A DNA stretch of 64,000 bases, from the NCBI GenBank assembly GCA_020633315.1, contig JACKDV010000001.1, positions 806,001 to 870,000 of the forward strand. Direction: 5' to 3'. Below the pieces are notes generated by a model. That model worked only from the letters and a program-made list of their open reading frames with translations, did not search any database and was not told where the DNA came from. The position numbers and the translations under genes are program-made. The stretch is from Myxococcales bacterium (GTDB lineage Bacteria > Myxococcota_A > Polyangia > Nannocystales > Nannocystaceae). Below, piece after piece: positions 1 to 9,208 of the stretch (the stretch's first letter is position 1; every line of letters begins with the position of its first letter).

Positions 1-1
1 C

Positions 2-466
2 GAGCTGGCCCTGGCCCGCGCCGCGCTCCATGCCCGCGAGGCCGAGGACGCGCTCGCGGCCTGGGTGGCCACCGAGCTCGCGGCGCGCACCCGCAGCACC
101 GCGGCCCCCGGGGAGATCCGCGACGAATCCGGCGCCGCGCTCGACGCACGGCCAGCTCACACGGCCCGTGCGGCCACGGCGTGCCCAGCGGTAACGTCGG
201 GGTCGCGGTGGTCGACCGAAGGGATGGAGCACTTGCCCATGGCAGTACGCAAGCGCCTCGTTCGCACCATCTGCCGCGCCGCCGGGGTGCCCGACGACGG
301 CATGTCGGCCCAGACCCTCGCATCGATCGACGATGCGCTCGTCCGACCCGGACCCGCCCGCACGTGGGACCTGGCCCCACGCCTGCGCTTGCACCTGCAC
401 GCCCGCGAGCTGTGGATGGACTCCTCCGAGCCCCGCGCCTCGCGCGGGCAACCATTGACCCCCTAG
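2..466 (+). CDS. tilS: tRNA(Ile)-lysidine synthase, C-terminal end (partial)
   Basis: The frame is open from the left edge of the window to a TAG stop, so only the last ~154 residues of a longer protein are visible. TilS makes lysidine at the wobble base of tRNA-Ile(CAU). The visible part begins with an Ala/Glu/Leu helical stretch, then LPMAVRKRLVRTICRAAG, then a beta-rich end (WDLAPRLRLHLHARELWM). This order resembles the TilS substrate-binding and C-terminal regions, where a helical 'LP..l.rrl.r' segment precedes a 'ldlp.glrl' strand. The catalytic PP-loop would lie upstream, outside the window. ftsH starts 38 bases downstream on the same strand, and tilS-ftsH adjacency is common in bacteria, which supports the call. 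The similarity is to a weakly conserved part of the family, so the name is probable rather than certain. Confidence 0.6.
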   Translation, partial: ELALARAALHAREAEDALAAWVATELAARTRSTAAPGEIRDESGAALDARPAHTARAATACPAVTSGSRWSTEGMEHLPMAVRKRLVRTICRAAGVPDDGMSAQTLASIDDALVRPGPARTWDLAPRLRLHLHARELWMDSSEPRASRGQPLTP

Positions 467-504
467 GGGCCCAGGGCTATGCTGCCCGTTGCCGGTAATC
501 GCGC

Positions 505-2436
<1,932 letters not shown>

Positions 2437-2469
2437 GCGGCGGGCTCTTCCGACTCTCTTCGATGCAGC

Positions 2470-3147
2470 TCAGTCGGAGGGGTCCTCGTCGTCCTTGCTC
2501 GCGATCGCCCGGACCTCGTCCATGAGCTTGGACAGCGCTCCATCGCTGTCTCGCTCGGAGGGACCATCATCGTCGGTGTCGTCCCACTGGGTCGTCCCAG
2601 GCCAATCCTCCTCGCCTTCGTCGGAGGGTCGATGGGCGTTGTCCTGGGAGACCCCCGCCGCATCCTCGAGGAGGAGCTTGTGAAGTTGGTGTCTGCCGCG
2701 TCGGAGCCAGACCCCGATCGTCCTGGGGTTCTGATCGAGAAGCTCGGCGATCTCCTGATAGGAGAGGCGCTCCCAGTAGCGGAGCTCGATGACGATCTGA
2801 AAATCCAGCCGAAGATGGCGCAACGCATCGAGCACGCGCTGCCTTTCCTCGTCATTGGAGATCAACGTGGTAATGCCTGCGCCGAGATCGGCGAGCGATA
2901 GCTCGCCGATCTCTTGGTGGAGGTTGTCGCGTCTTCGCTTGCGCCAGTATTCATAGAGCACGTTGTGCGCGATGCGATACAGATACCGTAGGGGGGTCCG
3001 GATCTCCTCCTGTGCGGACTTCTCGTAGAACCGCAGGAAGGTCGTGTGCAGCAGGTCGTCGATATCGTTGGCTGCAGCGGCCTTGTTGCTGAAGAACCGG
3101 TGGATCTTGCCCGCATAGAGATCGTAGATTTCTTTTTCCTTGGTCAC
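2470..3147 (-). CDS. ECF-type RNA polymerase sigma factor in a kinase operon
   Basis: A 225-residue sigma-70 family protein. Region 2 covers about residues 8-72 (DIDDLLHTTFLRFYE, then RYLYRIAHNVLYEYWRKRRR). Region 4 covers about 103-160 (LDFQIVIELRYWERLSYQEI, then the recognition helix NPRTIGVWLRRGRHQLHKLL). The GTG start at 3147 is chosen because a GGGGGG-rich ribosome binding site precedes it and the conserved domain begins at once; a longer reading upstream has no sigma-like sequence. Unlike minimal ECF factors it carries a strongly acidic tail of about 60 residues (EGEEDWPG, DDTDDDG). It is the third gene of a co-directional set with a Ser/Thr kinase and a small unknown protein, and no anti-sigma gene is adjacent. 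Control by the kinase, as in ECF43-type pairs, is an inference. Region 2.2 keeps acidic residues that the known phospho-activated examples lack. Confidence 0.88.
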   Translation of the reverse strand: MTKEKEIYDLYAGKIHRFFSNKAAAANDIDDLLHTTFLRFYEKSAQEEIRTPLRYLYRIAHNVLYEYWRKRRRDNLHQEIGELSLADLGAGITTLISNDEERQRVLDALRHLRLDFQIVIELRYWERLSYQEIAELLDQNPRTIGVWLRRGRHQLHKLLLEDAAGVSQDNAHRPSDEGEEDWPGTTQWDDTDDDGPSERDSDGALSKLMDEVRAIASKDDEDPSD

Positions 3148-3319
3148 GCTGCATCCCCCCTCGATGCTAACTCGATCGCACGTAGTCCCAAAGCCGTGCG
3201 CCGAGTCCTGGTCCCGTTGAGACAAGGTAAACACTGAATGCCCGAGCAAGTTACGATGGCACTCCCGGTCGGTCGCCCGCGTTCCTTCTGTCTGGATCTT
3301 TTGGGTCACTGGCGGTGGC
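3148..3319 (-). other. Non-coding gap upstream of the sigma gene
   Basis: These 172 bases separate the stop of the small unknown gene from the sigma-factor start. They are slightly less GC-rich than the genes around them. Apart from the purine-rich ribosome binding site just before the GTG, I see no convincing promoter, hairpin or further coding sequence. The gap is wide enough for the sigma gene to have its own promoter, so co-transcription with the kinase is not certain. Confidence 0.4.
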
Positions 3320-3835
3320 TCACAGCCCCAGCAGCGATACGGCCCTGATGCTATTCCAGTCGTCGCTCTCCGAGCACGCCGGAGGAGCTCCCTTCGGAGG
3401 CTTGTACCGGGGCTGGATCTCGATTCCCGAGGTGCCGTGGGTGCTCACGCCAAAGGACAAGGTGGCGCCCCATCCTGCGTCGTGAGAGAGGTGGACCAAG
3501 AACACTCGGCGGTTCCTGGAAATCTCTATCTCCGGCAGCAGGAGGCCGCCGCTGCCGATCGCGCTCATGTCTCGCCCGTATGGCGCTTCCTGCTCATGCA
3601 GCAGCACCGAGCAGGCGCACGCTCCCTCACCATCCAGGCACACGCGGATGTCGACGAGGAGATCCTCCTCGGAGAGGAAGCTGAGCTCGTTCGTGTCGTC
3701 CACGGAGAGCTGGGCAAGGCCGTCCCCTCTATCATCGGATTCGGACTCGTTGGTCGATACCTCGGCGATCGAAATGGAGTCGCAGCCGAGGGTCAGGTAG
3801 ATCTGGAGCTCGGGTCTTGGATCGAGGTCAGTCAT
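3320..3835 (-). CDS. Hypothetical acidic protein between kinase and sigma genes
   Basis: A 171-residue soluble protein that I do not recognise. The ATG at 3835 is preferred because AGAAGGGA lies about eight bases upstream; a longer in-frame reading has poor context. The sequence is acidic, with no signal peptide or membrane segment, and looks beta-rich (LQIYLTLGCDSISIAEV, ELSFLSEEDLLVDIRVCLDG, RRVFLVHLSHDAGWG). A CACS motif sits mid-protein. It lies 143 bases after the kinase stop and 172 before the sigma start, all on the same strand. That placement suggests a kinase substrate, adaptor or sigma-binding protein, but the sequence alone does not show which. Codon use matches the neighbouring genes. 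Confidence 0.7.
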   Translation of the reverse strand: MTDLDPRPELQIYLTLGCDSISIAEVSTNESESDDRGDGLAQLSVDDTNELSFLSEEDLLVDIRVCLDGEGACACSVLLHEQEAPYGRDMSAIGSGGLLLPEIEISRNRRVFLVHLSHDAGWGATLSFGVSTHGTSGIEIQPRYKPPKGAPPACSESDDWNSIRAVSLLGL

Positions 3836-3978
3836 TGGTAGTTCCCTTCTGGTCGCACTAGCGGGATCGAGCATGGTCATTCTTGTGTGTAGGCGTCCGT
3901 CCCGTTGTGACACCCTGAACGGCCTTTTTTCGACTTCGTGCCGTAGGGGAATCCCCTGCGCATGAAACCGCCTCCGCT

Positions 3979-6639
3979 TCACCGTTCATCGGAGCTCGGC
4001 CCGAGCTCCTGGAGGAAAGCCATCGCCTGGTCCCAACTGGACTGGTCGTCCTCGAGATGAAGCCACTGCTCGATCGCCGCCCTCGTCTCCGGTCGAGCTC
4101 CTCGTTCGTCGGCGACGAAGCGGGCGGTGGCAATTGCCTCCGCAATCCGGGCAAGGTCGTCGCGGCGAGGTCGATCCAAGTACTTCCGCATGCCCTGCTC
4201 GAGCTCCTGAGAACGCTGATAGAACGGGCTGCTCGCCACGTGGTCGGGCCAAGCCTTCCAGACATCGAGCAGCAGCAGATCGGCAGTGGCACGTACCCGC
4301 TCGAGCTCGGTGCGGTCGTCCGACCGTCGTCGGACGACCCCTTCGAGAAGCGGCCGTAGGAGCTCCCCGTACTCTTCCGACACAGACGATGCAATACCCA
4401 GGATCTGAACGACGTCGACCACCCGCCGAGGGAGCGACGGATGGTCGACTCCGAGTGATCCGATCAGGCGATTGAGGGCATTGAGAGAGAGGTCAGCGGC
4501 TCGAGTCTCCTGTCCGGGAATTGCCGAGAGTGCGTAGGCCGCCTGGAGATCCGACGTTGCGGCCATGGCATCATCGCCCGCTTCCCAGAAATTCCGACTG
4601 GCGTACCGGAAGTGACGCTCGGCTTTCCGGGGCTCGGAGTCCATCGAGCGCTGTCCCGCGGAGAAGTGGTACCAGGCCCAGGAGATCGGACGGCGACCTC
4701 CAAGACCTTCGAGGAGTCGAAGGGCCCTCGCATCGTCGCGTGGAGAGGGAGGGCCTTCTCCCAAGTGGCAGTCGATGAGAGCCTCCATCGTCAATATGTC
4801 GACGGCGAACTCTGGGTCGTTTCCCGATGAGAGCTTGGCCCACTCGAGGGCATCTTCGGCATCGGGAGCGAGCTGTTGGAGCTTGAGGTAGGCGCGCTGG
4901 AAGTGAATCGATCCAGCCAGTCGGCTGAGGTCCTCCTGGGGGAGGGAGCGCCACGCATCGTCGGCCTCGTCCAGCGCATTCTCGTAGTCTCCCTTCAGTT
5001 GAAGGACCTGGGAGCTGAGCAGCGCGTTGCGTGCCTTCGTCCTCCCGTCGATCGTGACCTCATGAGGCATCGACTGACACCGTGCGACGGGCAGGTCGCT
5101 CATCCACAGTCTGTTGGGGGTCATCGAGATGGGGAAGCGGTCGAGTGATGGCGTGGGTCGACCCTCGCGAAGGGCCACCACGAACGCGTCGAAGGAGGAC
5201 TGGAGACCGCGGAGACAATCGAGGATGTCGGGATCCGATTCCTCCACGACCAAGGTCCGGCCCAAGCGGAGCCACTGTTGCTCGTAGTCGTCGAGTGCTC
5301 GTTCGAGGCCCTCTCCGTAGACGAGATCGAGGCCAAGGCGGGCCTCGTGGCTCGAGCTCCATTCCTGGTCGAGAGTCACCGCAGGGGGGCGAAGGGCCAG
5401 CGCCAAGAACACCAGCGAGGCAGTTGCCAGCGCGCTCGCAGCGACCGTTGCGATCTTGGGCCAACGCGGCGCCAGTTTCCTTGCCAGTATCTCGATGACC
5501 TCGCCGAAGTCGGCTGGCCGTTGCTGCGGCAATGGAGACAGGCCTCGCAGCAGCAGTCGCTTCAGCCATCGAGGCACTCGCCTGGCGGGCTCCAGGTCAT
5601 GGAGGCGGCCTTCGCTGATGTGATTGGCGAGCTCGACACGGGACTTGCCCGCAAACGGCCGGAACCCATAGACTGCCTCGAACAGCGCAACACAGAAGCT
5701 GAAGATGTCGCTGCGTAGGTCGGCCTGCGCCCCGGTGAGCTGTTCTGGAGAGGAGTAGAGCGGCGTTCCTACGATGTTCCCGTGTCGAGACAACGACATG
5801 TCGAGATGGAGCTGGGCACATCGTTGCCGGTCACCTCGCCCCTGGATCGCACGGAACGGATCGGGCAGCGCAGAGCATGATTGGGTCGCCGCCGAGGGGC
5901 CCCAGGTCACCCCGGGATCGGCAGGCTCGCAGCGGTCCGTAGAAGTGGCATCGAATTCGGTATCGGCAAGGGTAGGGGGCGCGTCGGTCGTCCCGGTGAG
6001 CTCCTGGAGCTCGTCGCTTTCGCGAGTGACTCGCTTGGCGAGGCCGAAGTCGAGGACGCGGACGCGACCGTCATCACCGACGACGACGTTGGCTGGCTTG
6101 AAGTCTCGGTGGATCAGGCCGCGATCGTGGACCGCCCGCAGCCCGTTCGCCGTCTGTAGAAACACCTCGAGGATCTCTCGAAGGGTCCTGACCTTCCGGT
6201 CCAACCATGTGTCCAACCGGGCCCCAATCACGTGCTCGAGTGAGATGTAGTACGCGCCAGTGCCGAACGCGCCACACTCGTAGACCTTGACGACATTGGG
6301 GTGGTCGATCTGAGCGAGGGCCTCGGCTTCTCGTCTGATCCGGGCCAGCTGCTCGACGTCGTCGAGGTGGAAGATCTTGAGTGCGACCGTTCGCCCGAGC
6401 TCCTGATCGAACGCCTGCACGACCTCCCCAAACGCTCCCTTGCCGATGAAGCCTCTCGCCTCATAGCGGGGGGGAACCAGCGGCGCGGGGGTGCCGAAGA
6501 GTCGCTGTCGAACTCGGTTGACGCTCCCCGGCGTTTCGGACCCAAAGAGACGAGCTCGAACGCGGGCGATGCTGCCATCGTCCTTGGGCGTGTGCTCGGT
6601 GATCAACCGATCGATGTCGAGATCCAGGTCGTTTTGCAC
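3979..6639 (-). CDS. Transmembrane Ser/Thr protein kinase with large activation-loop insert
   Basis: A Hanks-type kinase of about 886 residues from the GTG at 6639 (a TTG at 6669 is an alternative start). The N-terminus holds two short related motifs, ARVRARLFG and NRVRQRLFG. The kinase domain follows: glycine loop GKGAFGEVV (about 67-75), VALKIF lysine (88), catalytic HRDFKPAN (Asp179), DFG (197-199) and GTPLYSSPE (291-299). All catalytic residues are present, so it should be active. DFG and SPE are about 100 residues apart, against the usual 25-30, leaving a Ser/Thr/Asp-rich insertion of roughly 75 residues in the activation segment. One membrane helix (about 396-416) separates the cytosolic kinase from a helical, TPR-like C-terminal half of about 470 residues that probably lies outside the membrane as a sensor. 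It heads a co-directional set with a small protein and an ECF sigma factor. Confidence 0.93.
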   Translation of the reverse strand: MQNDLDLDIDRLITEHTPKDDGSIARVRARLFGSETPGSVNRVRQRLFGTPAPLVPPRYEARGFIGKGAFGEVVQAFDQELGRTVALKIFHLDDVEQLARIRREAEALAQIDHPNVVKVYECGAFGTGAYYISLEHVIGARLDTWLDRKVRTLREILEVFLQTANGLRAVHDRGLIHRDFKPANVVVGDDGRVRVLDFGLAKRVTRESDELQELTGTTDAPPTLADTEFDATSTDRCEPADPGVTWGPSAATQSCSALPDPFRAIQGRGDRQRCAQLHLDMSLSRHGNIVGTPLYSSPEQLTGAQADLRSDIFSFCVALFEAVYGFRPFAGKSRVELANHISEGRLHDLEPARRVPRWLKRLLLRGLSPLPQQRPADFGEVIEILARKLAPRWPKIATVAASALATASLVFLALALRPPAVTLDQEWSSSHEARLGLDLVYGEGLERALDDYEQQWLRLGRTLVVEESDPDILDCLRGLQSSFDAFVVALREGRPTPSLDRFPISMTPNRLWMSDLPVARCQSMPHEVTIDGRTKARNALLSSQVLQLKGDYENALDEADDAWRSLPQEDLSRLAGSIHFQRAYLKLQQLAPDAEDALEWAKLSSGNDPEFAVDILTMEALIDCHLGEGPPSPRDDARALRLLEGLGGRRPISWAWYHFSAGQRSMDSEPRKAERHFRYASRNFWEAGDDAMAATSDLQAAYALSAIPGQETRAADLSLNALNRLIGSLGVDHPSLPRRVVDVVQILGIASSVSEEYGELLRPLLEGVVRRRSDDRTELERVRATADLLLLDVWKAWPDHVASSPFYQRSQELEQGMRKYLDRPRRDDLARIAEAIATARFVADERGARPETRAAIEQWLHLEDDQSSWDQAMAFLQELGPSSDER

Positions 6640-6664
6640 GGGGGGACTTTGCCGTCGAGATGAG

Positions 6665-6756
6665 CGCAAAAACCGCAGCTTCTACATGCTGCCAGTCCGG
6701 CTTCTCCCTGTGCACCGAGCAGACCGGGTGTTTCACCACCTGCTCACGTTTTTGCG
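6665..6756. repeat. Inverted 9-bp repeat upstream of the kinase gene
   Basis: CGCAAAAAC at 6665-6673 and its exact reverse complement GTTTTTGCG at 6748-6756 flank a 74-base spacer in the stretch upstream of the kinase GTG start. A-tracts of this kind are rare in this GC-rich DNA. The pair could be operator half-sites for the kinase/sigma set, since promoter elements would be expected here, but no defined promoter is recognisable. Chance cannot be excluded for arms this short. Confidence 0.3.
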
Positions 6757-6811
6757 AAAATGGGCCCACGACGGGGAGCCCAGGTCCGCGAGGGGCAGCT
6801 CGGGGCCTCGG

Positions 6812-7222
6812 TCACGCAGCCCGCGCGCCGTGGAGGCACTCGTTCTGGGTCGCCGCATCGCCGGCCAGGCAACCCTCGAAGAAGCTCGGGGACTGCAGGG
6901 GGCGGCGTTGGGCCGGCTCCCATGCGTCGATGAGCGGGCTCGTGCAGAGGTCGGCGGCCTCGCGGTGGAGCAGGCGGAGCTCGTCGCTGCCGTCGAGCAG
7001 CACGAAGGTGTCGTCCACTTGGACCCCGACGATGCGGAACTGGTAGGCGCCAGCGACTCGAGCGCGGCGGGCCACGCAGCGGGCATGGATCGTGCTCGCC
7101 GGCGCCCCGGCCCTGGTCGTGTGGTACCCGCTCGCCGCAGAGCCGGGGCGCGCCACAGCCCTGCAGCACCCTCGAGCTCGGCCTGTGCGGGGCAGCCGTT
7201 GGCCCCGCACGGGCAGCCGCAC
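6812..7222 (-). CDS. Hypothetical protein or frameshifted remnant
   Basis: The last ~90 residues look like real coding sequence: GAYQFRIVGVQVDDTFVLLD, then DELRLLHREAADLCTSPLID, then a Cys-containing end (FEGCLAGDAATQNECLHG), with strong third-position G/C. The first ~40 residues do not. In the adjacent frame, the same stretch (about 7175-7215) encodes a cysteine cluster, CGCPCGANGCP, typical of secreted proteins. The simplest reading is one secreted cysteine-rich protein whose 5' part has shifted frame, through mutation or sequence error. It lies just after a small gene read in the same frame and ahead of the kinase gene, on the same strand. I recognise no family. The GTG at 7222 is only the first available start in this frame. 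Confidence 0.4.
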   Translation of the reverse strand: MRLPVRGQRLPRTGRARGCCRAVARPGSAASGYHTTRAGAPASTIHARCVARRARVAGAYQFRIVGVQVDDTFVLLDGSDELRLLHREAADLCTSPLIDAWEPAQRRPLQSPSFFEGCLAGDAATQNECLHGARAA

Positions 7223-7267
7223 GGTGAGGGAGTGGGCCTGCGGACCGGGGTCCGCAGGCCCGCGGCC

Positions 7268-7666
7268 TCACGGCCACGTACGGACGGGGACGTTGTCGTG
7301 GGACGTGCGTCCGATCGTCCATCCGCCGGTGCCGTTCCAGTCCGCTCCGAGGGCGAAGTGGGCGGTGAAGCGCTGGAGGACGAACCCGATCGCCTCACCG
7401 GGGAACGGGACCTCGGCCGTCCCCTCCAAGGAGAGGAGGCGCGTCTCGTCGGGTCCGATCACCAGCAGGCGGTACGTCCCGTGCAGCCCGACGATCGGGA
7501 TCCGTCCGTCCTGGACGGCCTGGGATTGCACGGCGTATCCCGACACCGTTCCGCTGCCTTCGTCGATCGAGAGCGAGAACTGCAGCGTGATTCCCCCCGG
7601 AATCTCGTCTCCCGCGATCCCGTTGCGCTGGATGGTCTCGAGCTGATTCTTCTGCGTGCTCAACAT
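7268..7666 (-). CDS. Small hypothetical beta-rich protein
   Basis: A 132-residue protein from an ATG at 7666, chosen because GGAG sits six bases upstream; the reading further upstream is low-quality Arg-rich sequence. It appears beta-rich, with alternating hydrophobic segments (GGITLQFSLSIDEGSGTVSG, GTYRLLVIGPDETRLLSL, GFVLQRFTAHFALGADWNG) and a C-terminal GGWTIGRTSHDNVPVRTW. There is no signal peptide or membrane helix. The pattern suggests a small barrel or sandwich fold, but I cannot name a family. The next possible coding segment downstream (6812-7222) is in the same frame after the TGA at 7268-7270, so the two may once have been one gene or a gene pair. Confidence 0.65.
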   Translation of the reverse strand: MLSTQKNQLETIQRNGIAGDEIPGGITLQFSLSIDEGSGTVSGYAVQSQAVQDGRIPIVGLHGTYRLLVIGPDETRLLSLEGTAEVPFPGEAIGFVLQRFTAHFALGADWNGTGGWTIGRTSHDNVPVRTWP

Positions 7667-7859
7667 ATGGTCTCCGTGTGCGAGTGAGTGGGGAGCGCGG
7701 TCTTGCTCACCCGAGCATCGGCGCCGCCGCTCCCCTCGATGAGTGCGCCGACGTGGATCGATGACTGCGACGTCTCGCAAGAAAAACACGGAGGGTGACG
7801 CCCGGGCCGAGCCCACCGATGCTCACTGGGCCCGTGTGGTCCGCGGGGCTCGCACGGAG

Positions 7860-8408
7860 CTACGGCGCCCGGTGGGCCAGGGCGGCGTCGATCTGCTTGG
7901 CAAGCTCGGGATCATTGGGATGGATCATCCCGTTGCGGCGCCACAGCAACGTGCCATCGCGGCTGACCAGCACCGAGGTCGGGTAGCCGACCACGTTCCA
8001 GCCCGACACCGCGACGCCCTCGGGATCGAAGAGCATGGGGTAGCGCAGGCCGTGCTGCTGGATCTTGCCGTGCACCTGCCCAAGGGCCTGGCGTTTGTCC
8101 ACGCTCACCCCGAGCACGGTGAAGCCCTTGGGCGCCAGCTCGTCGTGCAGGCGGGCGAGCTCGGGCAGCTCTTGGTTGCAGGGCTTGCACCACGTGGCCC
8201 AGATGTTGACCAGCACCACCTGGCCCCGCAGATCGGAGAGGGCCAGGCGCTCGCCGTCGATGGTCTTGCCCGCGAGCGTGGGGGCGGTCTCGCCGAGGGC
8301 GGAGCCGGCGGAGCGACCGTCGTCGGTCCGAAAGCTGCCATCACACCCCAGGCAGGGGATCGCAGCGAGCAGGGCGACGAGCAGGGGGGCGGAGCTTGGT
8401 TGCGTCAC
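7860..8408 (-). CDS. TlpA/ResA-like thioredoxin lipoprotein
   Basis: A 182-residue extracytoplasmic thiol-disulfide oxidoreductase. The N-terminus is a lipoprotein signal (LLVALLAAIPCLGC, acceptor Cys19 or more probably Cys22). The AhpC/TSA-Redoxin type fold follows: APTLAGKTIDGERLALSDLR, the strand VVLVNIWATW, and active-site WCKPC (Cys74, Cys77). The cis-proline segment GYPTSVLVSRDG and a family-typical WRRNGMI stretch come later. Such proteins keep cysteines reduced for cytochrome c maturation or repair of exported proteins. The start is GTG. It lies 73 bases downstream of an ECF sigma gene on the same strand, which could place it in that regulon, but this is not shown. A diheme lipoprotein occurs elsewhere in the window at 22.3-23.1 kb. 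Confidence 0.93.
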   Translation of the reverse strand: MTQPSSAPLLVALLAAIPCLGCDGSFRTDDGRSAGSALGETAPTLAGKTIDGERLALSDLRGQVVLVNIWATWCKPCNQELPELARLHDELAPKGFTVLGVSVDKRQALGQVHGKIQQHGLRYPMLFDPEGVAVSGWNVVGYPTSVLVSRDGTLLWRRNGMIHPNDPELAKQIDAALAHRAP

Positions 8409-8481
8409 GACGGCGGAGCGGACGATCCCGCGGGCGCGATGGTGCCGTCAACCCAGCGCGCGCGGCGAAGACGAGGGGGAA

Positions 8482-9054
8482 TCAGGCGGCCGCGGCGACC
8501 ATGCCGTCGCCGTAGCCCATGCTGCTGGCGTAGCCGGCCAGACGATCCCGCATGAGGCGACGGGCGCGGTGCAGCCGGCTCATGACGGTGCCCAGCGGGA
8601 TCTCGAGCTCGTCGGCGGCCTCCTTGTAGGCCTGGCCCTGCAGGTCGACCAGCTCGACCACCTCGCGGTAGTGCGAGGGCAGGGCATCGAGGGCGTCGTG
8701 CACCTCGTCGGACAGCAGCGAGGAATGCCAGCACCCCTCCGGAGCGTGGGCCTCCTGCATGCGGCCGCGGTCGAAGAGGTGGTCCACCAGGTCGCTGCGA
8801 GCGGCGGCGGCATTGACCACGCGAGCGTGGCGGTGCCGCGAGATGAAGGTGTTGACCACGATGCGGGCGAGGTACGCCCCCACGCTGCCGCCCGCCTCGA
8901 AGCGGTCCCAGTTGGCCCACGCGCGAGTCAGGGCCTCCTGCACCAGGTCCGAGGCCTCGCTGGGCTGCCGGGTCAGACGCATGCCGAGCCGGAACAGGCG
9001 GGGCATGTGAGGAGCGACGAGCACGGTGAACTCGGTGGCGGTGGCGGCGGTCAT
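8482..9054 (-). CDS. ECF-subfamily RNA polymerase sigma factor (SigE-like)
   Basis: A 190-residue sigma factor of typical ECF length. Region 2 spans MTAATATEFTVLVAPHMPRL through SEASDLVQEALTRAWANWDR and GAYLARIVVNTFISRHR. Region 4 spans DALDALPSHYREVVELVDLQ through AYKEAADELEIPLGTVMSRL and HRARRLMRDRL, with a classical HTH recognition helix. The ATG at 9054 is chosen because it gives the normal ECF N-terminus and a GGGGGG run precedes it closely. The same frame continues upstream but is not sigma-like. No anti-sigma gene with a recognisable zinc or membrane signature lies next to it. The following gene is the TlpA-like lipoprotein. A 13-bp inverted repeat sits about 100 bases upstream. Confidence 0.93.
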   Translation of the reverse strand: MTAATATEFTVLVAPHMPRLFRLGMRLTRQPSEASDLVQEALTRAWANWDRFEAGGSVGAYLARIVVNTFISRHRHARVVNAAAARSDLVDHLFDRGRMQEAHAPEGCWHSSLLSDEVHDALDALPSHYREVVELVDLQGQAYKEAADELEIPLGTVMSRLHRARRLMRDRLAGYASSMGYGDGMVAAAA

Positions 9055-9153
9055 GCCCCCCTGATGAGCAAGTTGGCCGCCATCTTGGATGCTCAATGAT
9101 TCCAAGGGGATGCCCAAGGGCTTGCCCACGAGCGTCATCCCCAGTTGCATCGA

Positions 9154-9190
9154 TTGCCCAAGTTGCACCTTTTCGTCGCAAGTTGGGCAA
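9154..9190. repeat. 13-bp inverted repeat between HEAT gene and ECF sigma gene
   Basis: TTGCCCAAGTTGC (9154-9166) and GCAAGTTGGGCAA (9178-9190) form an inverted repeat with one mismatch in 13 and an 11-base spacer. It starts about 19 bases after the stop of the HEAT-repeat gene and about 100 bases before the sigma start, both on the minus strand. There is no T-tract. It could be a transcript-end hairpin or an operator for the sigma gene. The surrounding ~150 bases are less GC-rich and contain further CCCAAG/TTGCCCA words, as expected for a regulatory region. Confidence 0.5.
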
Positions 9191-9208
9191 GTGGCTCCCC
9201 GGAGGGGA

